Shown here: piece by piece, positions 4,894-12,012 of the stretch
Numbering within the stretch: the stretch's first letter is position 1
How the letters are laid out: every line of letters starts with the position of its first letter
NCBI GenBank assembly: GCA_902766185.1
Contig: CACXCQ010000109.1
Span: 1 to 19,225, forward strand
Source of the DNA: an uncultured Eubacteriales bacterium
Lineage (GTDB): Bacteria; Bacillota; Clostridia; Peptostreptococcales; Anaerovoracaceae
DNA: 19,225 nt
Reading direction: 5' to 3'
Made by a program: the position numbers and the translations under genes
Notes under the pieces: model-generated
Seen by the model: only the letters and a program-made list of their open reading frames with translations
Databases searched by the model: none
Told to the model about the DNA's origin: nothing

Positions 4894-7584
4894 ATGGAAA
4901 CGAAGAAGAGGATAACCATCGGAATACTCGCTCACGTGGACGCCGGCAAGACCACCTTGTCAGAGGCGCTGCTTGTTGCGTCCGGGGCCCTTCCAAAGGC
5001 AGGCCGGGTAGACCACGGCGATTCGTTCCTGGACACCGATGAGCAGGAAAAGCGCCGGGGCATCACCATCTTCTCCGGAGTGGCCAGGCTGGATGCCGGA
5101 GAAACGGAGCTCATCCTGGTGGACACCCCAGGACATGTGGATTTCAGCGCGGAAATGGAGCGGACGCTGCAGATCCTGGACTACGCGGTGGTGGTGGTCA
5201 GCGGCAGGGAGCTGGTGCAGGCCCATACCGTGACCATCTGGAAGCTGCTGAAGCACTACGGGATACCCGTATTTATTTTTGTGAACAAGATGGACCTGGA
5301 GGGAACGGACCGGGAAAAGGCCATGGCATCCCTCAGAACGTCTCTGGACGACGGCTGCGTCTGCTTCGGGGAAGAAGCTGAGGACCCGGAGGAACTGGCC
5401 ATGTGCGATGAGCAGCTGATGGACAAATACCTGGAAGGGGAGATGCCGTCAGATGAGGATATCGTCCGGGCCATCGCCAGGAGAAAGGTCTTTCCCTGCT
5501 GGTTCGGATCGGCGCTGAAGCAGCAAGGAGTGAAGGATCTGCTGCGGGGCCTGGACCGGTTCACGAGGGAGCCCCTCGCCGACAAGGAGTTCGGGGCGAA
5601 GGTCTTTCGGATCACCCGTGACCGGAAGGGCAGCCGGCTGACCCACGTGAAGATCACCGGCGGGAGCCTGTCGGTGAAGGACAGCATCAGGACTTCCCCC
5701 GAAGAGTCGGAAAAGATACACGAGATCCGTCTGTATTCCGGAAACCGGTACGAAACGGCGGACAGCGCACAGGCCGGCGAGCTTGTGGCTCTGGCCGGGC
5801 TTGAACACACTTCAGCAGGCCAGGGGCTGGGGAGCCTTCTTGGGCAGAACGAGCAGGCCATGCTTCAGCCGGTGCTGGTGTACGCCATGGTGCTCGAAGA
5901 GGATGCCAACGTCCCGCAGATCCTGATTCAGATGCGGCAGCTGGAAGAGGAGGACCCGCAGCTGCACGTCCGCTGGGATGAGCAGCAGCAGGAGATCCAG
6001 GTCCGTCTCATGGGAGAGATCCAGCTGGAGATCCTTCAGCAGACCATCGAGGACCGTTTCGGGTTCCGCCCGGAGTTTGACGAAGGGAGCATCGAATACC
6101 GGGAGACCATAGAGGCTCCGGTGAGAGGTGCGGGACACTTCGAGCCGCTGCGCCATTACGCGGAGGTCCATCTGCTGCTGGAACCCCTGCCGGAGGGCAG
6201 CGGCCTGGCCTTCGGCTCATCCGTTAGCACAGACGTGCTGGACACCAACTGGCAGAGACTCATCATGACGCACCTTGCGGAGCGGGAGCATCCGGGCGCT
6301 CTTGCGGGAGCACCCATAACGGACATGCGGATCACCATCGAAGCCGGGCGAGCCCACCTGAAGCATACTGAAGGCGGTGACTTCCGCCAGGCCACCTACC
6401 GGGCGATCCGCCAGGCCCTGCGCAAAGCCAGGGAAGCGGGCGCGGCCCGTCTTCTGGAGCCCTGGTACGATTTTCTGCTGGAGATCCCTGCGGCCCAGGC
6501 TGGTCGGGCAATGTCCGATATCCAGCGCATGGGAGGCGAGTTCGGAGATCCGCAGACCACCTCCCCGGAGAGCGTTCTGCTCCGCGGCCGGGCTCCAGTG
6601 AGCGAAATGCGGGGCTACGATGCTCAGGTCGCCTCCTATACCAAAGGGTACGGGCACCTCACCTGTTCCTTCGGGGGTTACCTCCCCTGCCACAATGAGG
6701 AGGAGGTCATCCGTCAGACCGGCTACGATCCGGACGCGGACATCGACAATCCGGCGGATTCCGTGTTCTGCTCCCACGGGGCGGGGAGGACCATTCCCTG
6801 GGATGAGGCGGATGAGATGATGCACGTATCCCCGGGCAGAGAAAGAGCGGATGACGGTGCTCCCGATTCTGGTTCCGGGCAAGTCGGTGCTCCCATGGAG
6901 CGGGCTGTGAGAAACGGTGCTCCCGGAGGCGCCGGCAGCGGCCGGGATTCCGCGGCGGAGGAGAAGGAGCTGGAACGGATATTCCGGGCCACCCAGAGCA
7001 GAAACAAGAAGGACAAAGAAAAACCTGGCAGGGCAGCCCGGGTCATCGAAACTCCCCCGGCCCAAAAGCAGAGGACGAAGCCGGCGGAGGTCCTGCCGGA
7101 GTATCTGCTGGTGGATGGATACAACATCATCTTCGCCTGGGATGAGCTGCGGGAGCTGTCGGCCATCAGCATCGACGCTGCCAGGGAAGCCCTCATCGAT
7201 ATTCTGTCCAACTACCGGGGCTTTCACCGCTGCGAGGTGATTGCCGTCTTCGATGCCTACCGGGTCAAGGGAGGCAGAGAGCATACGGAGAAGCAGGGGA
7301 ATATCACGGTGGTGTTCACGAAGGAAGCGGAGACTGCGGACACCTACATCGAAAGGGCCACATATGAAATGAAGAAAAAGTACCGCGTCCGGGTGGCGAC
7401 CTCGGACCGGCTGGAGCAGATGATCATCCTGGGCAACGACGCCTTTCGGGTCTCTGCCAGGGATCTTCAGGCGGAGGTGACGGAAACGAACCAGCGTATA
7501 CGGGAGATCCTGGAGGAGCGGACCCGGCTGGCTCAGCGGGAGGACCGGCGGGGGATCGACCTGCCTTTGCAGAAAGAAGAATGA
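4894..7584 (+). CDS. TetM/EF-G-like translational GTPase fused to a C-terminal NYN (YacP/Rae1-like) nuclease domain
   Basis: An 896-residue fusion. The GTPase part shows HVDAGKT (14-20), RGIT (55-58), DTPGH (77-81), NKMD (131-134) and SAL (206-208), then EF-G-like domains II-V to about residue 640, arranged as in the TetM/TetO ribosomal protection family. The domain IV tip reads LKHTEGGDF near 489-497, where TetM has the tetracycline-displacing YSPVS loop. A low-complexity linker (about 645-735) contains GAP three times, ten residues apart. The C-terminal domain (736-880) starts YLLVDGYNIIF, with FDAY (785-788), FTKEAETADTYIE and ATSDR, matching the YacP/Rae1 NYN fold; likely metal-binding acids are D741, D787, D816 and D838. 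Stand-alone Rae1 in Bacillus cleaves mRNA in the ribosomal A site. I infer a ribosome-rescue or mRNA-cleavage factor. The start is fixed by the P-loop at residue 14. Confidence 0.9.
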   Translation: METKKRITIGILAHVDAGKTTLSEALLVASGALPKAGRVDHGDSFLDTDEQEKRRGITIFSGVARLDAGETELILVDTPGHVDFSAEMERTLQILDYAVVVVSGRELVQAHTVTIWKLLKHYGIPVFIFVNKMDLEGTDREKAMASLRTSLDDGCVCFGEEAEDPEELAMCDEQLMDKYLEGEMPSDEDIVRAIARRKVFPCWFGSALKQQGVKDLLRGLDRFTREPLADKEFGAKVFRITRDRKGSRLTHVKITGGSLSVKDSIRTSPEESEKIHEIRLYSGNRYETADSAQAGELVALAGLEHTSAGQGLGSLLGQNEQAMLQPVLVYAMVLEEDANVPQILIQMRQLEEEDPQLHVRWDEQQQEIQVRLMGEIQLEILQQTIEDRFGFRPEFDEGSIEYRETIEAPVRGAGHFEPLRHYAEVHLLLEPLPEGSGLAFGSSVSTDVLDTNWQRLIMTHLAEREHPGALAGAPITDMRITIEAGRAHLKHTEGGDFRQATYRAIRQALRKAREAGAARLLEPWYDFLLEIPAAQAGRAMSDIQRMGGEFGDPQTTSPESVLLRGRAPVSEMRGYDAQVASYTKGYGHLTCSFGGYLPCHNEEEVIRQTGYDPDADIDNPADSVFCSHGAGRTIPWDEADEMMHVSPGRERADDGAPDSGSGQVGAPMERAVRNGAPGGAGSGRDSAAEEKELERIFRATQSRNKKDKEKPGRAARVIETPPAQKQRTKPAEVLPEYLLVDGYNIIFAWDELRELSAISIDAAREALIDILSNYRGFHRCEVIAVFDAYRVKGGREHTEKQGNITVVFTKEAETADTYIERATYEMKKKYRVRVATSDRLEQMIILGNDAFRVSARDLQAEVTETNQRIREILEERTRLAQREDRRGIDLPLQKEE

Positions 7585-7651
7585 AAAACCACACCAAAGG
7601 AACATAATTCTGTGTTAGTATTGGGTATCACGAAGCAGTTACAGGAAACAA

Positions 7652-8749
7652 ATGGAGAGTAAGATGAAGCACAACAAGTTATTAACAACGATAATGCTGG
7701 CCATGGGCCTGATGCTCTGTCTGGGGCTGAGCGCCTGCGGCGACAGCGACGATATGCAGTACGGCAGTCTTGATCTGGAGGATTACATCACGGTCGGGCA
7801 GTACAAGGGCCTGGAGGTCGAGGCTCAGGAGGTCAAGGTCAGCCAGAAGGAGATCCAGGAGAAGGTGGACGAGAAGCTGAAGGATAATCAGCAGAACGAG
7901 GACCTGAAGGAAGGCGATGAGCTGGAGAACGGGGATACTGCCAACATCGACTTTAGCGGAAAGGTGGATGGCGAGGAGTTCGAAGGCGGAACCAGTAAGG
8001 ACTTCGATCTGGAACTCGGCAGCGGCGCCTTTATCCCCGGATTCGAGGATGGCCTGGTGGGGAAGAAGGTCGGCGAGACCGTGGACCTGAACCTGACCTT
8101 CCCGGATGACTATTCGGCGGAGAACGTTGCGGGCAAGGATGTTGTCTTCACGGTAAAGATCAATTCGGCCACACGTCCCCAGGAGACGAAGTACAACGAT
8201 GCCTGGGTGAAGGGGAATACGGAGTACAAGTCCAAGAAGGAATTCGAGGATGCGCTGAAGAAGGAGATCCAGACGGAGAAGGAAGACAAGGTGAAGACGG
8301 AGCAGAAGGCCAGCCTTTGGTCGGATGTGCTGGAGAACACCGAGGTGAAGAAGTATCCGGAGAAGGAGATGGAAGACTATCAGAATGTCTTCAGCGCGCA
8401 GGTCGACCAGATGGCGGAGCAGTACAACATGAGCCGCAGCGAGGTCCTGAAGCAGATGTACGGAACGGATGATGAGGCAGAGGTCAAGAACATCATCGAA
8501 GACAGCGTGAAGACTCTGGTGAAGCAGGAGATGACGACGGAGTACATCGCCGATAAGGAGGACATCACCTATACGGACGAAGAGAAGGAAAAGACCATCG
8601 CGGAGATCGAGGGCCAGGGCGTGACGGAGGAGACCGTCGTGACTTACACCGGAAGGACCATGGATCAGTACGCGCACATCAAGCTCCTCTACGACAAGGT
8701 GCAGGACTTCATTCTGGACAACGCCAAGGTGAAGGAACCGAAGAAATAG
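7652..8749 (+). CDS. Lipoprotein peptidyl-prolyl isomerase, trigger-factor-like (FKBP type)
   Basis: A 365-residue lipoprotein: signal peptide, lipobox LSAC with Cys29, then an extracytoplasmic chain. Residues about 88-175 form an FKBP-type prolyl isomerase domain; GSGAFIPGFEDGLVGKKVGE and the following LTFPDDYSAENVAGKDVVFTV are the trigger-factor version. The rest (about 180-355) is helical and charged like the trigger factor C-terminal chaperone domain. The ribosome-binding N-terminal domain of cytosolic trigger factor is missing and a membrane anchor takes its place, so this is probably a foldase for exported proteins, similar in role to PrsA. Two starts are possible: 7652 (AGGA upstream) and 7664 (GGAG upstream, MKHNKLL), which gives a more typical signal peptide. 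It lies 67 bp after the GTPase-NYN gene. Confidence 0.88.
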   Translation: MESKMKHNKLLTTIMLAMGLMLCLGLSACGDSDDMQYGSLDLEDYITVGQYKGLEVEAQEVKVSQKEIQEKVDEKLKDNQQNEDLKEGDELENGDTANIDFSGKVDGEEFEGGTSKDFDLELGSGAFIPGFEDGLVGKKVGETVDLNLTFPDDYSAENVAGKDVVFTVKINSATRPQETKYNDAWVKGNTEYKSKKEFEDALKKEIQTEKEDKVKTEQKASLWSDVLENTEVKKYPEKEMEDYQNVFSAQVDQMAEQYNMSRSEVLKQMYGTDDEAEVKNIIEDSVKTLVKQEMTTEYIADKEDITYTDEEKEKTIAEIEGQGVTEETVVTYTGRTMDQYAHIKLLYDKVQDFILDNAKVKEPKK

Positions 8750-8841
8750 GGGTTCGGCGCATCGATAGCAAAAAAATCGAATAAATGCAACAAATGAGGA
8801 CAAGTTCGTTCATGTATACAATATAAATTGGAAGCAGGTTC

Positions 8842-8870
8842 TTGTATCCTTTAATGCGGTATGGTAGTAT
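8842..8870 (+). promoter_or_regulatory. Promoter of the glycine riboswitch transcript
   Basis: TTGTAT and TAGTAT are 17 bp apart. The predicted start is near 8877, about 50 bases before the aptamer. The -10 element lies inside the hairpin described at 8853-8906. Confidence 0.55.
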
Positions 8871-8906
8871 CCAATTGTAGGTTTATACGAATCATACCGC
8901 ATTTTT
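8853..8906 (+). terminator. Long-loop hairpin with T-run after the foldase gene
   Basis: AATGCGGTATG (8853-8863) and CATACCGCATT (8893-8903) are exact complements. GTAT/ATAC and CC/GG pairs inside extend the stem, and TTTTT follows. Read through from the foldase gene it is a plausible terminator. Because the promoter at 8842-8870 overlaps it, the same palindrome could also act as an operator. Confidence 0.5.
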
Positions 8907-8924
8907 ATTCGCGGGATGAAGAGG

Positions 8925-9040
8925 TGAACTACGATTCTCTGGAGAGTCTCTACGGAGCGCCGAAGGTGTACGCTGTGATCCGGTTCCGAACCGGACCGGA
9001 CGCGGTAATCTCTCAGGCAAAAGGACAGAGTGAGTAGTCA
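8925..9040 (+). promoter_or_regulatory. Glycine riboswitch, single aptamer
   Basis: The conserved glycine aptamer core is clear: CTCTGGAGAG, then GCGCCGAAGG, a variable GC-rich arm (CCGGTT CCG AACCGG), then AATCTCTCAGGCAAAAGGAC closing as ACAGAG. P1 is CTCTG 8937-8941 with CAGAG 9026-9030. An outer helix pairs 8925-8932 with 9034-9040, with one bulged A. Only one aptamer is visible, so it is a singlet rather than the common tandem form. GGAGAGT (8941-8947) can alternatively pair perfectly with ACTCTCC (9056-9062), a possible switching interaction. A terminator follows at 9067-9099 and the next gene is an amino-acid symporter. Confidence 0.92.
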
Positions 9041-9066
9041 GACTGGATTATTTATACTCTCCGGGG

Positions 9067-9099
9067 AAAGTCGTTAATAGGTACTATTATCGGCTTTTT
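9067..9099 (+). terminator. Riboswitch expression-platform terminator
   Basis: The left arm 9067-9080 and right arm 9084-9097 pair over 14 positions with a single T-T mismatch and one G-T wobble, around the loop GTA; five T end the element. It lies 27 bases after the glycine aptamer and 50 before the symporter start codon, so ligand-controlled transcription termination is likely. Confidence 0.8.
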
Positions 9100-9149
9100 C
9101 ATTTATTATTCATTATTATCATTTATTTATTCAAAAGGAGTTATGCAAA

Positions 9150-10628
9150 ATGATCACACAATTCCTAGACACGGTAGACGGGATCGTATGGGGAATCCCG
9201 TTGATCGTCCTGATCATGGGTACCGGCATCCTGCTGACCTGCAGGCTGAAGGTGCTCCAGTTCAGAAAACTGGGCAAGGCCCTGAAGTACATGGTACACA
9301 ATGAAGAGGGAGGCACCGGAGAGGTCACCAGCTTTGGTGCGCTGGCCACTGCGCTGTCTGCTACCATCGGTACCGGAAACATCGTCGGCGTCGCTACGGC
9401 TGTGGTTGCCGGAGGTCCGGGAGCGCTGTTCTGGATGATCATCGCTGCCTGCTTCGGTATGGCCACCAAGTATGCCGAAGGACTGCTGGCCATCAAGTAC
9501 AGAATCAAAAAGGAAGACGGAACATTCCTGGGCGGACCCTTCTACTACATCGAGAAGGGCATGAAGGAAAGAACCGGACACAACTGGAGATGGCTGGGCA
9601 AGCTGTTCGCGCTGTTCGGCGCGCTGGCCGGAGCCCTGGGCATCGGTACCATCACGCAGGTCAACGGAATCGCCAATGCGGCACATTCCTTCTTTGACCC
9701 CAACGACATGCACATGGTGGGTGGTTACTCCATCTCCGTCGTGGTCACGGCCATCGTGGTCGCAGGCCTTGCGGCGCTGGTCATCATCGGCGGCATCAAG
9801 AGAATCGCTTCTGTTACTACTGTCGTGGTTCCCTTCATGGCGATCGCCTACGTTATCGTCTGCCTTTGCATCATTTTCTTCCACATCTCGGACATTCCGC
9901 ACGCTGTCGGCCAGATCGTGGTGGCGGCATTCAGCCCGTCAGCCGTTACCGGCGGTGTAGTTGGTACGATGTTCATCGCTCTGCAGAAGGGCGTTGCCAG
10001 AGGTATCTTCTCCAACGAGGCGGGCCTCGGTTCCGCGCCTATCGCTGCTGCGGCGGCGCAGACGCATGAGTGCGTACGTCAGGGTCTGGTTACCATGACC
10101 GGTACATTCATCGACACCATCTGCATCTGCACCATGACCGGCCTGACTCTGATGGTCTCCGGCGCGTATGATTTCGCCAACCAGGCCAACATCGCGGCCG
10201 GCATCCTGGACGGTGCTGACCCGGTCTACGACGGCGCTGCGCTGACCCAGCTGGCATTCGGCATGGGCCTGCCCTGGTCCGAGTCCGCGGGAGCTTTCGT
10301 GGTCATGACGGCGCTGGCGTTCTTCGCCTTCACCACCATCCTCGGATGGGACTACTACGCGGAGCGCTGCTTCGACTATCTGACCAACGGCAGCAAGGCA
10401 GCGATCCAGGTCTATCGCTGGGTCTACATCTTCGCCGTACTGATCGGACCGTTCCTGACCCTGAGCCAGGTATGGACCATCGCGGATATCTTCAACGCGC
10501 TGATGGCTGCACCGAATCTGGTGGCTCTGATCGTACTCAGCGGAGTCATCGCCATGGAGACCAAGGACTTCTTCAGAAGACTGGATTCCGGCGAGTATCA
10601 CGAGAATCTGACGTTCCACGTGAGATAA
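9150..10628 (+). CDS. Alanine/glycine:cation symporter, AGCS family
   Basis: A 492-residue integral membrane protein of the AGCS (sodium:alanine) family, which imports alanine or glycine with sodium or protons. About ten to eleven hydrophobic segments are visible. Family signatures include SFGALATALSATIGTGNIVGVATAV near residues 60-85 and the strongly conserved GVARGIFSNEAGLGSAPIAAAAAQT near 279-303. Length is normal. AGGAG lies nine bases before the ATG; the ATG at 9143 is out of frame. The glycine riboswitch and terminator in its leader indicate that glycine is sensed and probably a substrate. Genes of this class are often switched off by glycine, but the direction here was not determined. 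Followed by a strong two-way terminator. Confidence 0.95.
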   Translation: MITQFLDTVDGIVWGIPLIVLIMGTGILLTCRLKVLQFRKLGKALKYMVHNEEGGTGEVTSFGALATALSATIGTGNIVGVATAVVAGGPGALFWMIIAACFGMATKYAEGLLAIKYRIKKEDGTFLGGPFYYIEKGMKERTGHNWRWLGKLFALFGALAGALGIGTITQVNGIANAAHSFFDPNDMHMVGGYSISVVVTAIVVAGLAALVIIGGIKRIASVTTVVVPFMAIAYVIVCLCIIFFHISDIPHAVGQIVVAAFSPSAVTGGVVGTMFIALQKGVARGIFSNEAGLGSAPIAAAAAQTHECVRQGLVTMTGTFIDTICICTMTGLTLMVSGAYDFANQANIAAGILDGADPVYDGAALTQLAFGMGLPWSESAGAFVVMTALAFFAFTTILGWDYYAERCFDYLTNGSKAAIQVYRWVYIFAVLIGPFLTLSQVWTIADIFNALMAAPNLVALIVLSGVIAMETKDFFRRLDSGEYHENLTFHVR

Positions 10629-10632
10629 GGAT

Positions 10633-10672
10633 CGCGTGAGTCGTGCGCCGCGTGAGTCGTGCGCCGCGTGAG
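10633..10672 (+). repeat. 16-bp tandem repeat after the symporter gene
   Basis: The unit CGCGTGAGTCGTGCGC occurs twice in tandem (10633-10648, 10649-10664), followed by a partial copy CGCGTGAG. The block is bracketed by GTGAGATAAG at 10620-10629 and again at 10668-10677; the first contains the gene's stop codon. This looks like recent slippage or duplication of the gene end. Confidence 0.8.
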
Positions 10673-10688
10673 ATAAGCGTCAAAAATC

Positions 10689-10736
10689 AAATCTGCCGCC
10701 ATGGACACGAACGTGTCTGGCGGCAGATTTTTTATT
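10689..10736. terminator. Bidirectional intrinsic terminator between symporter and cmk
   Basis: Perfect 13-bp arms, AAATCTGCCGCCA (10689-10701) and TGGCGGCAGATTT (10718-10730), with a second stem GACACG/CGTGTC inside. T-runs follow on the plus strand (TTTTTTATT) and, with one interruption, on the minus strand. It serves the two convergent genes. Confidence 0.92.
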
Positions 10737-10752
10737 GGCGTTGCTTGCTCAC

Positions 10753-11406
10753 CTAGCGGCCGACGATCTCCAGGACCTTCTGGACCACCTGGTCGATGTC
10801 CAGGCCGGTGGTATCCAGCTCGATGGCGTCATCGGCCTTGCGCAGGGGGTTCAGCTCCCGGGTCATGTCGTTGTGATCCCGCTGGCGGATGTCTTCCAGC
10901 ACGGATTCGAAGGATTGTTCCTCGCCTTTTTCCTGAAGCTCGAGGAACCGGCGTCTTGCCCGCTCCTCCGCGGAGGCGGTGAGGTAGATCTTGTACTCCG
11001 CGTCCGTGAGCACGTTGGTGCCGATGTCACGGCCGTCCATGATCACGCTCTTTCGCGTTCCCATGGCCCGCTGCAGCTGGACCAGCTTTTGCCGGACCGC
11101 CGGGATCTGGGAGCAGACGGAAGCCATCATGGACATTTCCGGCGTGCGGATCTTGTTGTTGACGATCTCGCCGTCGAGGTAGATGTCGCCCGCCTGGAAA
11201 TCGATCTCGGTGTCCTCCAGCATGGCGGAGACCGCCTCGAGGTCTTCCGGATCGACGCCTGTGCTGCTCATCTTGTAGCCTATGGCGCGGTACATGGCGC
11301 CGGTGTCGATATAGTCGATGCCCAAAGCCTTCGCTACAGCCTTTGCGATGGTGCTCTTGCCGGCACCGCTGGGGCCGTCGATGGCCACCCGGTATATTTC
11401 ATTCAT
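10753..11406 (-). CDS. cmk: Cytidylate kinase
   Basis: Phosphorylates CMP and dCMP with ATP in pyrimidine nucleotide supply. The 217-residue product has the P-loop GPSGAGKST (11-19), the nucleotide-binding segment DTGAMYRA (34-41), DGRDIGT (124-130) and RARRRFLELQ, all typical of bacterial Cmk, with normal length. GGAGAG precedes the ATG. The gene begins 17 bp after nrdR ends on the same strand, so the two are probably cotranscribed from the nrdR promoter. That links a kinase making dCDP precursors to the regulator of ribonucleotide reductase genes. The bidirectional terminator at 10689-10736 ends the transcript. Confidence 0.96.
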   Translation of the reverse strand: MNEIYRVAIDGPSGAGKSTIAKAVAKALGIDYIDTGAMYRAIGYKMSSTGVDPEDLEAVSAMLEDTEIDFQAGDIYLDGEIVNNKIRTPEMSMMASVCSQIPAVRQKLVQLQRAMGTRKSVIMDGRDIGTNVLTDAEYKIYLTASAEERARRRFLELQEKGEEQSFESVLEDIRQRDHNDMTRELNPLRKADDAIELDTTGLDIDQVVQKVLEIVGR

Positions 11407-11423
11407 ATCGTATCTCTCCGTTG

Positions 11424-11888
11424 TTATTTCTCTTTTTTGCTGGTCAGGAGCTGCTCCACTTCCTGCACGAACGTATTGATGTCGGTGAACTGCCGGTAAA
11501 CGGAGGCGAACCTTACGTAGGCTACCTCATCCAGATCCCTGAGCCGTTCCATGACCATCTCGCCGATGAGGGAACTGTCCACTTCCTTCTCCATCATGTT
11601 GTTGAGGTTCCGCTCGATGTCGTTGACGATCTGATCGATCTCATCCGCGGAAACAGGCCGCTTCTCGCATGCCCGGATGATTCCGTTCATCAGCTTGTTG
11701 CGGTCAAAGGCCTGGCGGCTGCCGTCCTTCTTGACCACCATCATGATCATTTCCTCGACCTTCTCATAGGTGGTGAACCGTCTACCGCAGGCTTCGCATT
11801 CCCGGCGTCTGCGGATAGCCTTGCCATCCTCCGTGTGTCTGGAGTCGATGACTTTGCTGTCTTCGTTTTCACAGTACGGACACTTCAT
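11424..11888 (-). CDS. nrdR: Transcriptional repressor NrdR
   Basis: NrdR represses ribonucleotide reductase genes according to the ATP/dATP balance. The start used here (complement of 11886-11888) has GGGAGGAAG in front and gives 154 residues beginning [17 protein letters not shown], the invariant N-terminus. A longer reading from 11999 would add 37 unrelated residues and overlap the promoter. The zinc ribbon uses Cys3, Cys6, Cys31 and Cys34; [20 protein letters not shown] is characteristic. The ATP-cone follows at about 49-139. A probable NrdR box lies between the -35 and -10 of its own promoter, indicating autoregulation. No nrd gene is in the window, so other targets lie elsewhere. Confidence 0.96.
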   Translation of the reverse strand: MKCPYCENEDSKVIDSRHTEDGKAIRRRRECEACGRRFTTYEKVEEMIMMVVKKDGSRQAFDRNKLMNGIIRACEKRPVSADEIDQIVNDIERNLNNMMEKEVDSSLIGEMVMERLRDLDEVAYVRFASVYRQFTDINTFVQEVEQLLTSKKEK

Positions 11889-11904
11889 AATCTTCCTCCC
11901 GATG

Positions 11905-11920
11905 GGCCGGTAGACCGGCC
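11905..11920 (-). promoter_or_regulatory. Perfect GC-rich hairpin in the nrdR leader
   Basis: GGCCGGT and ACCGGCC flank two bases. It lies between the predicted transcription start and the ribosome binding site of nrdR. No T-run follows on the nrdR strand, so it is not a terminator. Function unknown. Confidence 0.4.
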
Positions 11921-11962
11921 GTTCTGCAGTTCCAACCACAACCGTTTCCGTGGTTTGTCTAG

Positions 11963-11991
11963 ATTTTACTACATATTGTGGTTTTTGCCAA
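11963..11991 (-). promoter_or_regulatory. nrdR promoter with an internal NrdR-box-like site
   Basis: On the minus strand, TTGGCA (11991-11986) and TAAAAT (11968-11963) are 17 bp apart. The spacer carries CACAATATGTAGTA (11980-11967), which matches 11 of 14 core positions of the NrdR box consensus ACACTATATATAGTGT as I recall it. NrdR bound there would block RNA polymerase. Confidence 0.65.
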
Positions 11992-12012
11992 GTGATCATT
12001 GAAGTGACCGCG

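Noticed and set aside
4894..7584. Acquired tetracycline resistance gene
   Set aside because: The domain IV loop lacks YSPVS, the protein has an extra nuclease domain, base composition matches the neighbours, and no mobile element flanks it.
6217..7605. 462-residue open frame on the minus strand opposite the GTPase-NYN gene
   Set aside because: It lies entirely antisense to a gene with clear domain motifs, has no recognisable family or ribosome binding site, and is explained by codon bias of the GC-rich plus-strand gene.
8925..9062. Tandem (two-aptamer) glycine riboswitch
   Set aside because: Only one GCCGAAGG/CTCTCAGGCAAAAGGAC core is present; the following sequence goes straight to the terminator.
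11889..11999. 37-residue N-terminal extension of NrdR
   Set aside because: It would be translated from the promoter and leader region; the conserved NrdR N-terminus and a strong ribosome binding site place the start at 11888.
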